A DNA stretch of 49,154 bases from Alphaproteobacteria bacterium (GTDB lineage Bacteria > Pseudomonadota > Alphaproteobacteria > Rhodospirillales > Rhodospirillaceae): the NCBI GenBank assembly GCA_012103295.1, contig WLXB01000010.1, forward strand, positions 1 through 49,154, read 5' to 3'. Shown piece after piece: positions 1 to 7,490 of the stretch (position 1 is the stretch's first letter; every line of letters starts with the position of its first letter). A model generated the notes under the pieces. That model had not been told where the DNA came from. It saw only the letters and a program-made list of their open reading frames with translations, and ran no database searches. A program made the translations under genes and the position numbers.

Positions 1-568
1 GCCCCGCCTCTATTGCGGACGCGCCACCTTCTTTAAAAATATTGGGCAATCGGCCCAAGACCGACGCAAATACAACAAGTCCAAGCCCGTTGAGCATCCC
101 CGACGCCGCGATTAATTTGCCGCGCGACATTTCCTGCGGATAGTCGGCAATGACGGTGCCGATCATTCCACCCACACAGGCTGTGCCCACAGCATAGAAA
201 CACCGATAGATCGTGAGCTCGAATGCGGACGACGCAATGGGATACAAGGCAAAGCCGACCGCCAACATCAGCATGCCAAAGACGAAGACCGGGCGGCGGC
301 CAATGCGATCGGACAAAATACCGGCCGGCGCAACAAGCAAGAGCGTGATGATCTCGTGAAAGAACGCTAGATCACCAGTCAGCGTGCCCTGCTCGTCCTG
401 GGGAATGGCGAGGTGTTCTGTCAGGATATAAGCCTGGAGAACATTGATCAGAGAAATGAAGGCAATGCTGACAAACGACGCGTAGAGAAATGCCACACCG
501 TTGAAGCGGCTGATGCCCGGCGCCAGCCATATGGGCCCGAGCTTCTGGCACGATGTATCCGGCTGCAT
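1..568 (-). CDS. MFS transporter, N-terminal part (runs off left edge)
   Basis: Inner-membrane major facilitator superfamily transporter; about 189 N-terminal residues are visible and the rest lies beyond position 1. Translating the minus strand from the ATG at 568 gives hydrophobic segments separated by short loops, and the MFS motif A (GILSDRIGRRP) in the loop between helices 2 and 3. It resembles the complete transporter at 9669-11045 along its whole visible length: both have TG(D/N)LA before helix 2, the SDRxGRR loop, an RGK segment and a VLGxxP segment, so the two are paralogues. It lies 170 bp downstream of the SDR gene at 739-1557 on the same strand and may be cotranscribed with it. 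The substrate is unknown; an organic acid or small metabolite is an inference from the catabolic surroundings. The family assignment is secure. Confidence 0.85.
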   Translation of the reverse strand, partial: MQPDTSCQKLGPIWLAPGISRFNGVAFLYASFVSIAFISLINVLQAYILTEHLAIPQDEQGTLTGDLAFFHEIITLLLVAPAGILSDRIGRRPVFVFGMLMLAVGFALYPIASSAFELTIYRCFYAVGTACVGGMIGTVIADYPQEMSRGKLIAASGMLNGLGLVVFASVLGRLPNIFKEGGASAIEAG

Positions 569-738
569 GTAATTCCCCAAAAACTAATCCGCGCCGAATT
601 AAGAACCGGTCGCAGCGGCGGCTACCTTAGCCATGGCCCGAGGATCACAGGCGTCGATAAGCCCGCCTGACCGCAATGTGGTTGCACAGCCCCGCCCTGT
701 CTCAGCCGGGTTATCGCGACCAAATCAAGAGGATGGTG

Positions 739-1557
739 TTAGGGGGTCAGATCAAACCGCGCCCACAAATCCCGCTTGGAAAAAGGCGCCATAAGGAGAC
801 GGCGCAGAATCTTGCCGGTGGTCAGCCATTTGATATGGGTGCCCATCTTTTCGTCTGCGAGCACGCGGTCGACGATCCAGGGCGTAGTTGTTTCAACATA
901 GTCGCCGAGCAAATTGATCGGCTTCATCACCTTGGGCCGCACGGCAGGCGGTACCCGCTTCATCTGATTGATCATGTTTTCAGTCAGGTTCATGCCGGGG
1001 CTGATCATCCCCACTTTAATGGGTCTGCCCTTGAGTTCCTTGATCAAGCTCTCGGTAAAATAGCGCACGGCGCTTTTGGTGGTGCCGTAGCCGATCATGC
1101 CCGGAATCACCCGGCCATCGGACCCTGCGCCATAGGTGTTGTAAATGCGGCCAAAGCCCTGGGCAGTCATCCCCCGTATCGCGACTTGGCAACCGTTGAT
1201 AGTGCCGATGACATTGCCCTGCACCATGGTTTCAATTTCATCGGGCGTGAGCTGCAATAAGGTCGCGCCTGAGCGAGCAAAGCCAGCGTTGTTAATCCAA
1301 ATATCAACGGTCTCAAATTCTTGTTTGGCAAAATCCCACAGCACCTGCACCTCAACGGCGTCGGATACCTCACAAACGACACCCGCAGCCCGCGCGCCAT
1401 TTTTGCCCTCGCCTTCCAGGTCTTTAACAGCGGCATCAACCGTATCTTGCGACCGGCCAGAAATCACAACATTGACACCGCGATTGAGGAACGCCTTTGC
1501 ATAGCCCTTACCAATGCCTTTGGTTGAGCCGGTGACGACGGCGGTTTTCTGAGCCAT
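739..1557 (-). CDS. SDR oxidoreductase, chlorophyll(ide) b reductase (NOL/NYC1)-like subgroup
   Basis: Short-chain dehydrogenase/reductase of 272 residues, cytoplasmic, NAD(P)-dependent. Visible features are the Rossmann glycine motif TGSTKGIG (9-16), NNAG (89-92) and the catalytic Y157-x-x-x-K161. The segment before the catalytic Tyr reads YNTYGAGSDG, with Ser146 the likely catalytic serine, and SPGM follows after the active site. From memory of the family, this layout resembles the NYC1/NOL chlorophyll b reductase branch rather than classical FabG-type SDRs. The start ATG has a good ribosome site (AAGGAAATTTCC). It is divergent from a close paralogue beginning at 1739 and upstream of the MFS gene at the left edge. 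No photosynthesis genes are visible, so a different carbonyl substrate is more likely. SDR is certain; the subgroup is tentative. Confidence 0.88.
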   Translation of the reverse strand: MAQKTAVVTGSTKGIGKGYAKAFLNRGVNVVISGRSQDTVDAAVKDLEGEGKNGARAAGVVCEVSDAVEVQVLWDFAKQEFETVDIWINNAGFARSGATLLQLTPDEIETMVQGNVIGTINGCQVAIRGMTAQGFGRIYNTYGAGSDGRVIPGMIGYGTTKSAVRYFTESLIKELKGRPIKVGMISPGMNLTENMINQMKRVPPAVRPKVMKPINLLGDYVETTTPWIVDRVLADEKMGTHIKWLTTGKILRRLLMAPFSKRDLWARFDLTP

Positions 1558-1612
1558 GGAAATTTCCTTAAGGAACGGGATGTTTGTGTGGACGATGAAC
1601 GATCATACCGAG

Positions 1613-1642
1613 CCCATACGAAATGCTACGCTCAGCGGTCAA
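1613..1642 (-). promoter_or_regulatory. Possible promoter for the SDR gene at 739-1557
   Basis: On the minus strand, TTGACC (1637-1642) and TATGGG (1613-1618) are separated by 18 bp, a plausible sigma-70-type pair about 55 bp upstream of the start codon. The 181 bp divergent region holds no other clear element. The match at -10 is weak. Confidence 0.35.
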
Positions 1643-1738
1643 GCGAGTCCGACACGTGGCCAAAATGGTTCGGTGGCATCCCCTGAGAGTAGGTCCGCCG
1701 TGTTAGAGTCCGTAAAACGCAAAACGAGAGCAACATCT

Positions 1739-2578
1739 ATGACAGACCAAAAAACAGCCGTCGTCACCGGCGGCACCCGCGGCATCGGGCATGGACTTGC
1801 GCTTGAGTTCCTAAAGCGCGGCGTCAACGTCGTGATCTGCGGGCGCGGCCAATCCGCTGTCGATAGCGCCGTCGCAGACCTCAATGCTGCGGCAACAAGT
1901 GGGGCCAGGGTAGCCGGAGCGCCATGCGATGTAACCCAACACGATCAGGTTCAGGCGTTGTGGGACTTCGCTAAAAAGGAATTTGGCAACGTTGATATTT
2001 GGATCAACAACGCGGGCATGTCGAACACTCGCTTCCCCATCGGCCGTCTGCCCCAAGACGAAGTTGACGCGGTGCCGGCAGTGAACCTCATTGGTTCCAT
2101 GAACGGTGCACAGATCGCGCTCAAAGGCATGGAAGAACAAGGCCATGGTGCGCTGTATAATTTCGAAGGGTTCGGCTCCAACGGCATGAAGCAAATGGGC
2201 ATGAGCCTGTACGGCTGCACTAAGTTCGGCCTGACCTACTTCACCAAAGCGCTCATCAAGGAAACAAAAGACAGCCCGGTGATTGTTGGCTACATGAGCC
2301 CAGGTATCGTGATCACCGATCTCTCTTTGCGTGACCGCGGAAAGATGCCGCCGGAGCGCTGGGAGTTCGTAAAGAAAATCTACAACATCATCGCCGACAG
2401 AGTTGAAACCGTGACGCCTTGGCTGGTCGAGAACGTGTTGGCCAACCAAGAACACGGCGCACGTATCGCTTGGCTGACTCGCCGCAAATCCCTTGGCCGA
2501 TTCCTCAAATCACGCTTCAAGTCACCGGGCAATCGCTTCCCGGAGCTGGATATCGTTGACCACCAAAAAGCGGCTTAG
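1739..2578 (+). CDS. SDR oxidoreductase, paralogue of the divergent SDR (NOL/NYC1-like)
   Basis: Cytoplasmic short-chain dehydrogenase of 279 residues. I place the start at the ATG at 1739. The open frame extends upstream to 1556, but those 61 residues are not SDR-like and would overlap the start of the divergent gene, whereas 1739 gives the same N-terminus as its neighbour (M..QKTAVVTGxTxGIGxG). The glycine motif is at 10-17, NNAG at 90-93, Ser147 lies in the FEGFGSNG segment, and Tyr158/Lys162 form the catalytic pair. It is clearly a paralogue of 739-1557, again with the chlorophyll-b-reductase-like active-site surroundings. Its 3' end overlaps tail-to-tail by 4 nt with the SDR at 2575-3411. 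Substrate unknown. Confidence 0.88.
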   Translation: MTDQKTAVVTGGTRGIGHGLALEFLKRGVNVVICGRGQSAVDSAVADLNAAATSGARVAGAPCDVTQHDQVQALWDFAKKEFGNVDIWINNAGMSNTRFPIGRLPQDEVDAVPAVNLIGSMNGAQIALKGMEEQGHGALYNFEGFGSNGMKQMGMSLYGCTKFGLTYFTKALIKETKDSPVIVGYMSPGIVITDLSLRDRGKMPPERWEFVKKIYNIIADRVETVTPWLVENVLANQEHGARIAWLTRRKSLGRFLKSRFKSPGNRFPELDIVDHQKAA

Positions 2579-3411
2579 TGCATTTCCTCACCGCCGGAGA
2601 CGTTCATCCCCTCACCGGTGATGTAGGCCGCTTCATCTGACGCAAGAAACACGCAGGCGTTGGCGGTATCTGTGGTTAGCCCTACCCGGCCCAAGGGAAT
2701 TTTGGCCTTGCGAAAATCCAACACGCCTTCGGTGTCCTTGCCCAGCACTTCACCTCGGCGCGCATTCTGAATAGCACCGAGGCCAGTGGTGACATGGTTC
2801 GGGCAGACCGCGTTGCAGGTGATGCCATGTTCACCCAGTTCTGCAGCTGCGGTGCGGGTCAAACCAATCATGCCGTGCTTGGAAGAGGTATAATGGACCA
2901 ACAAGGGCGCCGGGCTTTTCGCCGCTTGGCTGGCGATGTTGATAATCCGTCCGCCGTTGCCTTGGGCGATAAATTGTTTGGCCGCGTGTTTGGTGAACAG
3001 GAATGGTCCGCGGAGGTTGACGTCGAGCACCACATCCCACTCATCAACCGACATCTCGGTCAACGGTTTCATGATGTAGCCGATGCCGGCGTTGTTGACG
3101 ACGATATCGAGCTTGCCGAATTGCCTAACGGTTTCGGCGATGGTGCGAGCGATATCGTCTTCGGAGCGCACGTCACACACCATGGTGTGCACATTGCCGC
3201 TGGTCTCAGTGCGGATAGCAGCCGCGACCTCTTCCATTTCTTCTGAGGTGCCGATGTGATTGGCGGGTAAGTGATCGCCAGAGGCTTTACCGATATCGGT
3301 GATGATGACGATCGCACCTTCTTCGGCGAAACGGCGGGCGATACCCTCGCCCAGGCCCTTTTTGCGACCGGCTCCGGTGATGATGGCGACTTTATCCTGC
3401 AAGCGTCCCAC
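2575..3411 (-). CDS. SDR family oxidoreductase (NAD-type), GTG start
   Basis: Classical short-chain dehydrogenase of 278 residues. The motif TGAGRKKGLG (12-21) binds the cofactor, and Asp39 after the second strand favours NAD over NADP. NNAG is at 106-109, and Ser161, Tyr174 and Lys178 form the catalytic set. An insertion around residues 41-58 precedes the third helix. The open frame extends upstream to 3516, but that part overlaps the upstream gene and is not SDR-like. A GTG at 3411 with AGGAG seven bases before it is the likely start. The ribosome site overlaps the stop codon of the HapK-like gene, so the two are translationally coupled. It is the last gene of the unit Rieske oxygenase - HapK-like - SDR. 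A role as dehydrogenase of a hydroxylated product is inferred. Confidence 0.9.
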   Translation of the reverse strand: MGRLQDKVAIITGAGRKKGLGEGIARRFAEEGAIVIITDIGKASGDHLPANHIGTSEEMEEVAAAIRTETSGNVHTMVCDVRSEDDIARTIAETVRQFGKLDIVVNNAGIGYIMKPLTEMSVDEWDVVLDVNLRGPFLFTKHAAKQFIAQGNGGRIINIASQAAKSPAPLLVHYTSSKHGMIGLTRTAAAELGEHGITCNAVCPNHVTTGLGAIQNARRGEVLGKDTEGVLDFRKAKIPLGRVGLTTDTANACVFLASDEAAYITGEGMNVSGGEEMH

Positions 3412-3418
3412 GGGTGTT

Positions 3419-3423
3419 CTCCT
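3419..3423 (-). promoter_or_regulatory. Ribosome binding site fixing the GTG start of the SDR gene
   Basis: AGGAG on the minus strand, seven bases upstream of the GTG at 3411. It overlaps the TAG stop (3422-3424) of the preceding gene, which indicates translational coupling. Confidence 0.7.
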
Positions 3424-3736
3424 AGTCGCTGATTTTGTCGCACAACATGCCAACAGGGCTGTCGGCGATCTCACGGAATTTTTCCGATATTGGCTTTTGT
3501 ACGTCCGTAGCCACATCTTGATTGAACTGGTCGAGGTCGTTGATCTGAATCAGTTCGATATAGCGATAGGGTGCCGCATTCTCTGTGCGGAACAGATTAT
3601 TGGCCCGAAACAGGTCAAAGCCATCGACACCTTTATGCCCGCGCACAGTCGGCAGATCCGCAGCTTTCGCCCAGGCTTCGTAGTCGTCTTCTGAGACGCC
3701 ATCTTTCAGATTAAACATCACGATGAGTGCCGGCAT
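3422..3736 (-). CDS. HapK/REDY-like dimeric alpha-beta barrel protein
   Basis: Small cytoplasmic protein of 104 residues. The N-terminal pattern of a short strand, then GVSEDDYEAWAK and DLPTVRG, then a PYRYIELIQI strand and a DxxxF segment, matches what I recall of the HapK/REDY-like family. These are ferredoxin-fold proteins whose founding members sit in prodigiosin-type pathways. The function is not settled in general; family members may be small cyclases, isomerases or stability factors. It lies between the Rieske oxygenase (91 bp upstream) and the SDR (coupled downstream), so it probably handles an intermediate of the same route. No metal or cofactor motif is visible. An alternative is a generic antibiotic-biosynthesis-monooxygenase-like ferredoxin fold. 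Confidence 0.6.
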   Translation of the reverse strand: MPALIVMFNLKDGVSEDDYEAWAKAADLPTVRGHKGVDGFDLFRANNLFRTENAAPYRYIELIQINDLDQFNQDVATDVQKPISEKFREIADSPVGMLCDKISD

Positions 3737-3827
3737 ACCGCCCCCTTAGAATAAGTGATAGGGCGTTTATAGACAGACGGTTCAGTCAGAGCCAGCGCTG
3801 ATGCTGTTTACGAACTGCAAGGCCGAC

Positions 3828-4823
3828 TCACGAAATAAAGGCTGAACCGGGATTACCGATAGGAAATGCCTTGGCGTAGTCGGCAACGCGTTTCATGTAT
3901 TTGTCTTCACCAATAAGATGATCGAAACGGAATCGCATTGAATTGATGATCTCAAGGTCCTCATCGAACAACCTTAAATAGAGAGTCCAGAGATTGGCGA
4001 GATGCTCCTCGCCTTCTTCGCGAGTCATAGTAACTCCGTTACAAGTCAACGGTATACCAAGGCTGACAAAGAGGTCGTGTCCACCCTGGGGCACCGGCGT
4101 ACCGGCAGACACCACAAAATTGAGGGCTCCGGATTCCATCGTCCCGGCGAGGGCAATACAATTCGGCCCGAAGTAATGGCCGGTGACAGAGAACAAACCG
4201 ATTTTCTTGTCTCGCACGACGTAATCGAAATCCATCACGCCGTTTTCATTCAAACTGATATTGGGGTACTCGATAATGTCTTGGTTATGCAGCGCACGGG
4301 TGTGCTGAACATCCAGGGTGTTCAACTTCAACACCCAGGCCGGACATTTGATGTGCCCCATGTAGCGCGCTTCGGAGACAACTTCAGTGTCATCGGCGTC
4401 GCCGAACCCCGCGACAGGAAAGTCCGGGGCTTCACCGTTGAAGACCCAAATCAAGCCGTGCTTTTCCTCCACCGGATACTGAAACAAACTTGCCGAGCCA
4501 GGAACACTGTTGGCACAGGGGATGTCTGCACATTGCCCGTCATCGTCATAAGACCAATGATGAAATGGGCACCGCAGCTTGCCATCTAGAGGTTCTGCAA
4601 GTGACAAGTCCGCACCCAAATGGCGGCAATAAGCGCTGAACACACTGAGCTCGCCGTTCTCCTTGCGCCACACAACCACTCGGCCATTTAAGTAGTCCGC
4701 CCCGACGACACCATTGGGCACGACTGCGTCGGCAAGCGCGACGGGATACCAGGTGCGATGAAAGAGTTCAGAATCTGTATGCGCGTGCTCAATATCGAGC
4801 CGGCGCCCGGCTTCTACGTTCAT
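3828..4823 (-). CDS. Rieske [2Fe-2S] non-heme iron oxygenase, alpha subunit
   Basis: Ring-hydroxylating-type oxygenase of 331 residues, cytoplasmic. The Rieske cluster ligands are C66-x-H68 and C85-x-x-H88. The catalytic mononuclear iron site shows the pattern D171-x-x-H174-x-x-x-x-H179, with a later acidic cluster (DEDLE) that may supply the third ligand. I start at the ATG at 4823, which is preceded by an AAGGA ribosome site; the open frame reaches 4913, but those 30 residues lack family character. No ferredoxin or reductase gene is near, so electrons must come from proteins encoded elsewhere. It is followed by the HapK-like and SDR genes, suggesting oxygenation followed by dehydrogenation of one substrate. 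The substrate (aromatic, sterol-like or other) cannot be told from sequence. Confidence 0.9.
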   Translation of the reverse strand: MNVEAGRRLDIEHAHTDSELFHRTWYPVALADAVVPNGVVGADYLNGRVVVWRKENGELSVFSAYCRHLGADLSLAEPLDGKLRCPFHHWSYDDDGQCADIPCANSVPGSASLFQYPVEEKHGLIWVFNGEAPDFPVAGFGDADDTEVVSEARYMGHIKCPAWVLKLNTLDVQHTRALHNQDIIEYPNISLNENGVMDFDYVVRDKKIGLFSVTGHYFGPNCIALAGTMESGALNFVVSAGTPVPQGGHDLFVSLGIPLTCNGVTMTREEGEEHLANLWTLYLRLFDEDLEIINSMRFRFDHLIGEDKYMKRVADYAKAFPIGNPGSAFIS

Positions 4824-5067
4824 GACTGTTTTCCTTGCCCGACTCTCTGAAGGTTCATTCGAAGAGTTCTTCAACCTACGAGATAGGCTAACAAAGATAG
4901 CTAGTCGATACAATATCTAGTGTGAATAATCTGAAATGCTACTAAATGTTGATTTTCTACATCAGGACATCCAGCAACATGACGCATGCGCAGAAAGCGG
5001 CGCACCCAGGATTTAAGCGAGATTCAGAGGTTTAATAGGGAACAGGCCCCTTCGGATGAGACAGCGA

Positions 5068-6093
5068 TTAGCTGTCTTCGTCCTTCATCCGGGCGTAGGC
5101 AGCCTGACCCTCAAGGACAAGATCGTAGATGTCTCTGGCGTCACCACCGATGGACTCGAGAATGGCGCCATAGGACGACTGAGCCTGGGTTTTCCATGCC
5201 TCGCGCTGTTCATCATTCAGGCGGTGCAAAGTCACACCAAGCCCTGGCAGATCATCTTCGATTTTAGTCATCCACTCCCGAACTCGATTCCGGGCCGCTA
5301 TTGGTCCCGGATAGGCGATGCTGATCAGGTTCTGCTGTTCCGGCGACAGGCCGTCCCAAAACTTCTTATTCAACAGAATGGAACTGGGTTCGATGGCATG
5401 TCCGGTTAACGTAAAATGCTGTGCTTCCTGAAAGATGCCCGTCATCCAATAAAAGATGGTCACAGCTTCGCCGCCGTTGATCAGCCCTGTCTGCAATGAT
5501 TGCAAAATATCGTTCGAACTCATGTAAACCGCGTCAGCTTCCAATCCCTCGAAGTAAACAGACGATGCTTTGGTGGTTTGAACACGCATGGGGAAAGATT
5601 TGACAGTGTCCGGGGTCAGAAACGGACGGTCTCCGAATAGGTGATTAGACCCCGCTTCGGTCCAACGCAGGAACATGATCCCCTTATCAGCGAACATGGC
5701 CTGGAAACGGGGCAACGCGTATTCGTCTAGAACAAAATCAGATTCGGGCGTGGACTCAAACAAGAAGGGCAATTGCAGGACCGCCAACTCCGGAATCATC
5801 GCCGCGCCGGAGCCCAGCGGCGAACTGACGAATTGCAACCGATTGCGCCGAAGAGAATTTAAGCGTTCTTCTGAACTACCGGTTTCACCACGCACCAGTA
5901 GCTCAAGATCAAGACCGAGATCCGTGTTCGCGTCAAAGGCGGCGGTGACGTCCTGCCAATTCAAATCCCATGGCGTGTTGGGGACGGTGTAAGCACCAAT
6001 GGTCATGACCTTACGGTCTTGGGCATGAACCGAACCGAAAGCAAATATTGCAAGCATGCTGATCAGCGCGACCGCGATTGGTGTGGTTCTCAT
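5068..6093 (-). CDS. TRAP transporter substrate-binding protein, DctP family
   Basis: Periplasmic solute-binding protein of 341 residues with a Sec signal peptide (hydrophobic residues 6-20, likely cleavage after GSVHA). Features typical of the DctP family include the FxSTPExDFVLDEY region, the DTVKSFPMRVQTT segment and the QTGLINGGE segment that usually contacts the ligand carboxylate. It binds an organic acid or related solute for sodium-driven uptake. Its ATG overlaps the stop of the upstream PrpD gene (ATGA), so it is translationally coupled to two MmgE/PrpD genes. The DctQ and DctM membrane subunits are absent from the window, which makes it an orphan that must use a permease encoded elsewhere or act as a sensor. 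The ligand is plausibly the substrate of the PrpD-like enzymes. Confidence 0.88.
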   Translation of the reverse strand: MRTTPIAVALISMLAIFAFGSVHAQDRKVMTIGAYTVPNTPWDLNWQDVTAAFDANTDLGLDLELLVRGETGSSEERLNSLRRNRLQFVSSPLGSGAAMIPELAVLQLPFLFESTPESDFVLDEYALPRFQAMFADKGIMFLRWTEAGSNHLFGDRPFLTPDTVKSFPMRVQTTKASSVYFEGLEADAVYMSSNDILQSLQTGLINGGEAVTIFYWMTGIFQEAQHFTLTGHAIEPSSILLNKKFWDGLSPEQQNLISIAYPGPIAARNRVREWMTKIEDDLPGLGVTLHRLNDEQREAWKTQAQSSYGAILESIGGDARDIYDLVLEGQAAYARMKDEDS

Positions 6094-7490
6094 ATCTGGA
6101 CCTTTTCCATGTCAAAACCAGTGGCAAGATTGCTCAGAGCCGAAACATCCGACTCTTCTTGCAACGATAATAGGCGAGTATAGAGCGTTTCGGCTAAATC
6201 GGCTGCAAGTGGTTGAGCGGCCGAAGCGGCACTATCCATAAACTTGGTACGATGTTGTGCCTCACTCATGGGATTATCGGGATGACCCAGAATACACGTC
6301 ACTGAATCCTGAACGGTACGCCCATCTGACAGCGTGACCGAAACTGTCTGTGGTCCCAGTGCGTTGACGTCCGAATTGCCATCAACCTTCACTTTGACCT
6401 TTTCGGCCAGGGCGGTCCGGTCCCGGTTATCCATGTTCTCTAGCGTGTAAGTGCCAACGCTGATACTGCCGTCGATCAACACGCTTGCCGCCAGGTACGA
6501 CAAACACAGACGCGCATAGGGTCCGTTCATGTCCGCTTTGATGGGCCGGCCGCCAAGACGATGGACAAAAGGTGGAACAGACAACACGACTTCGGTCACA
6601 TCGCCCGCGCCGAATGTGTGCGTCTGCATGAGGCGCGAAAGGCTATCGATTACACCATGGGAAGCACGACCCGATGGAAACGGCTTGAAAGAAATCTCGG
6701 CAGTACGCCACTTTTTGCCGAGCGCATCCAAATGTGGCGAAGCGTCGCCCTCCACCTCAAACAAATTGAAGTACCCGTACGGACCGTCAAAAACATCGAC
6801 CGGCCCAGCAACATACATCCGCACCATGTCGAGTGAGGTCAGAACGTTGCGCACACTGAACGCAATCTGTAGACCGAGAGCCATACTCGCTTCCGTATGG
6901 GCCTGCATCGTGCCAGACAGCTGACTGTAAATAAGGCCAAATAACTCTGTTGTGGAGGGCCGATCCAAATCCGCGAGCTTCGCTAAAGCCGCGCCGGCGC
7001 CCATGGCCCCGCAGACACCAGGGCGGAAAAAGCGTGCGCCCTTAGTTGCGGATAAACCAAGTAGCGCCGCAACATCGTTGCCAATATTAACCGCGGTGAT
7101 GATGTCTTTGCCGGATACTCGGCCAAAACGGTCCGCATAGGCCATTACCGCCGGCAAAATCACAGACATGGAATGGACGGTCGCTGCCTCATGAAAGCAG
7201 GCGTATTCCAGGCAATGAACCTGATAGCCGTTGGCCATGCCCGCGCCAATGGGCGAAATTAACTGATCCGTACCCCAGACCGGTACGCCGCCGTAACCAA
7301 AGTGGGAAAGTTGAATATCTCTGACGACCTTAGCTTTTGACTCCGCACTGCCTGCGAGCCCGCAGGCAAAGGTATCGGCGATCACTACATTGGTTGCGGC
7401 AACCACCGCTGCAGGAAGACGGTCGTAGGTCGTGGCCTCGATATGATCGAGTATGGCATCACGAACGGGTGACTCTGAGCGTGGGGTCAT
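6090..7490 (-). CDS. MmgE/PrpD family protein (second of tandem pair)
   Basis: Cytoplasmic enzyme of 466 residues in the MmgE/PrpD family, which includes 2-methylcitrate dehydratase, cis-aconitate decarboxylase and iminodisuccinate epimerase. The family fold is recognisable from the N-terminal all-helical domain with DTFACGLAGS, the GxGMANGYQVHCLEY and VHSMSVILPAVMA segments, and the later FKPFPSGRASHGVIDS segment. Length is normal for the family. It overlaps by 4 nt both the upstream paralogue (7487-7490) and the downstream TRAP binding protein (6090-6093), so all three are translationally coupled. It may be a dehydratase, isomerase or decarboxylase of a tricarboxylic or dicarboxylic acid. 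The exact reaction cannot be assigned, because family members with very different chemistries look alike. Confidence 0.87.
   Translation of the reverse strand: MTPRSESPVRDAILDHIEATTYDRLPAAVVAATNVVIADTFACGLAGSAESKAKVVRDIQLSHFGYGGVPVWGTDQLISPIGAGMANGYQVHCLEYACFHEAATVHSMSVILPAVMAYADRFGRVSGKDIITAVNIGNDVAALLGLSATKGARFFRPGVCGAMGAGAALAKLADLDRPSTTELFGLIYSQLSGTMQAHTEASMALGLQIAFSVRNVLTSLDMVRMYVAGPVDVFDGPYGYFNLFEVEGDASPHLDALGKKWRTAEISFKPFPSGRASHGVIDSLSRLMQTHTFGAGDVTEVVLSVPPFVHRLGGRPIKADMNGPYARLCLSYLAASVLIDGSISVGTYTLENMDNRDRTALAEKVKVKVDGNSDVNALGPQTVSVTLSDGRTVQDSVTCILGHPDNPMSEAQHRTKFMDSAASAAQPLAADLAETLYTRLLSLQEESDVSALSNLATGFDMEKVQI

Noticed and set aside
1556-1738. Upstream extension of the SDR frame at 1556-2578
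   Set aside because: The 61 residues are unlike SDRs and would overlap the divergent gene's start; the ATG at 1739 aligns with the paralogue.
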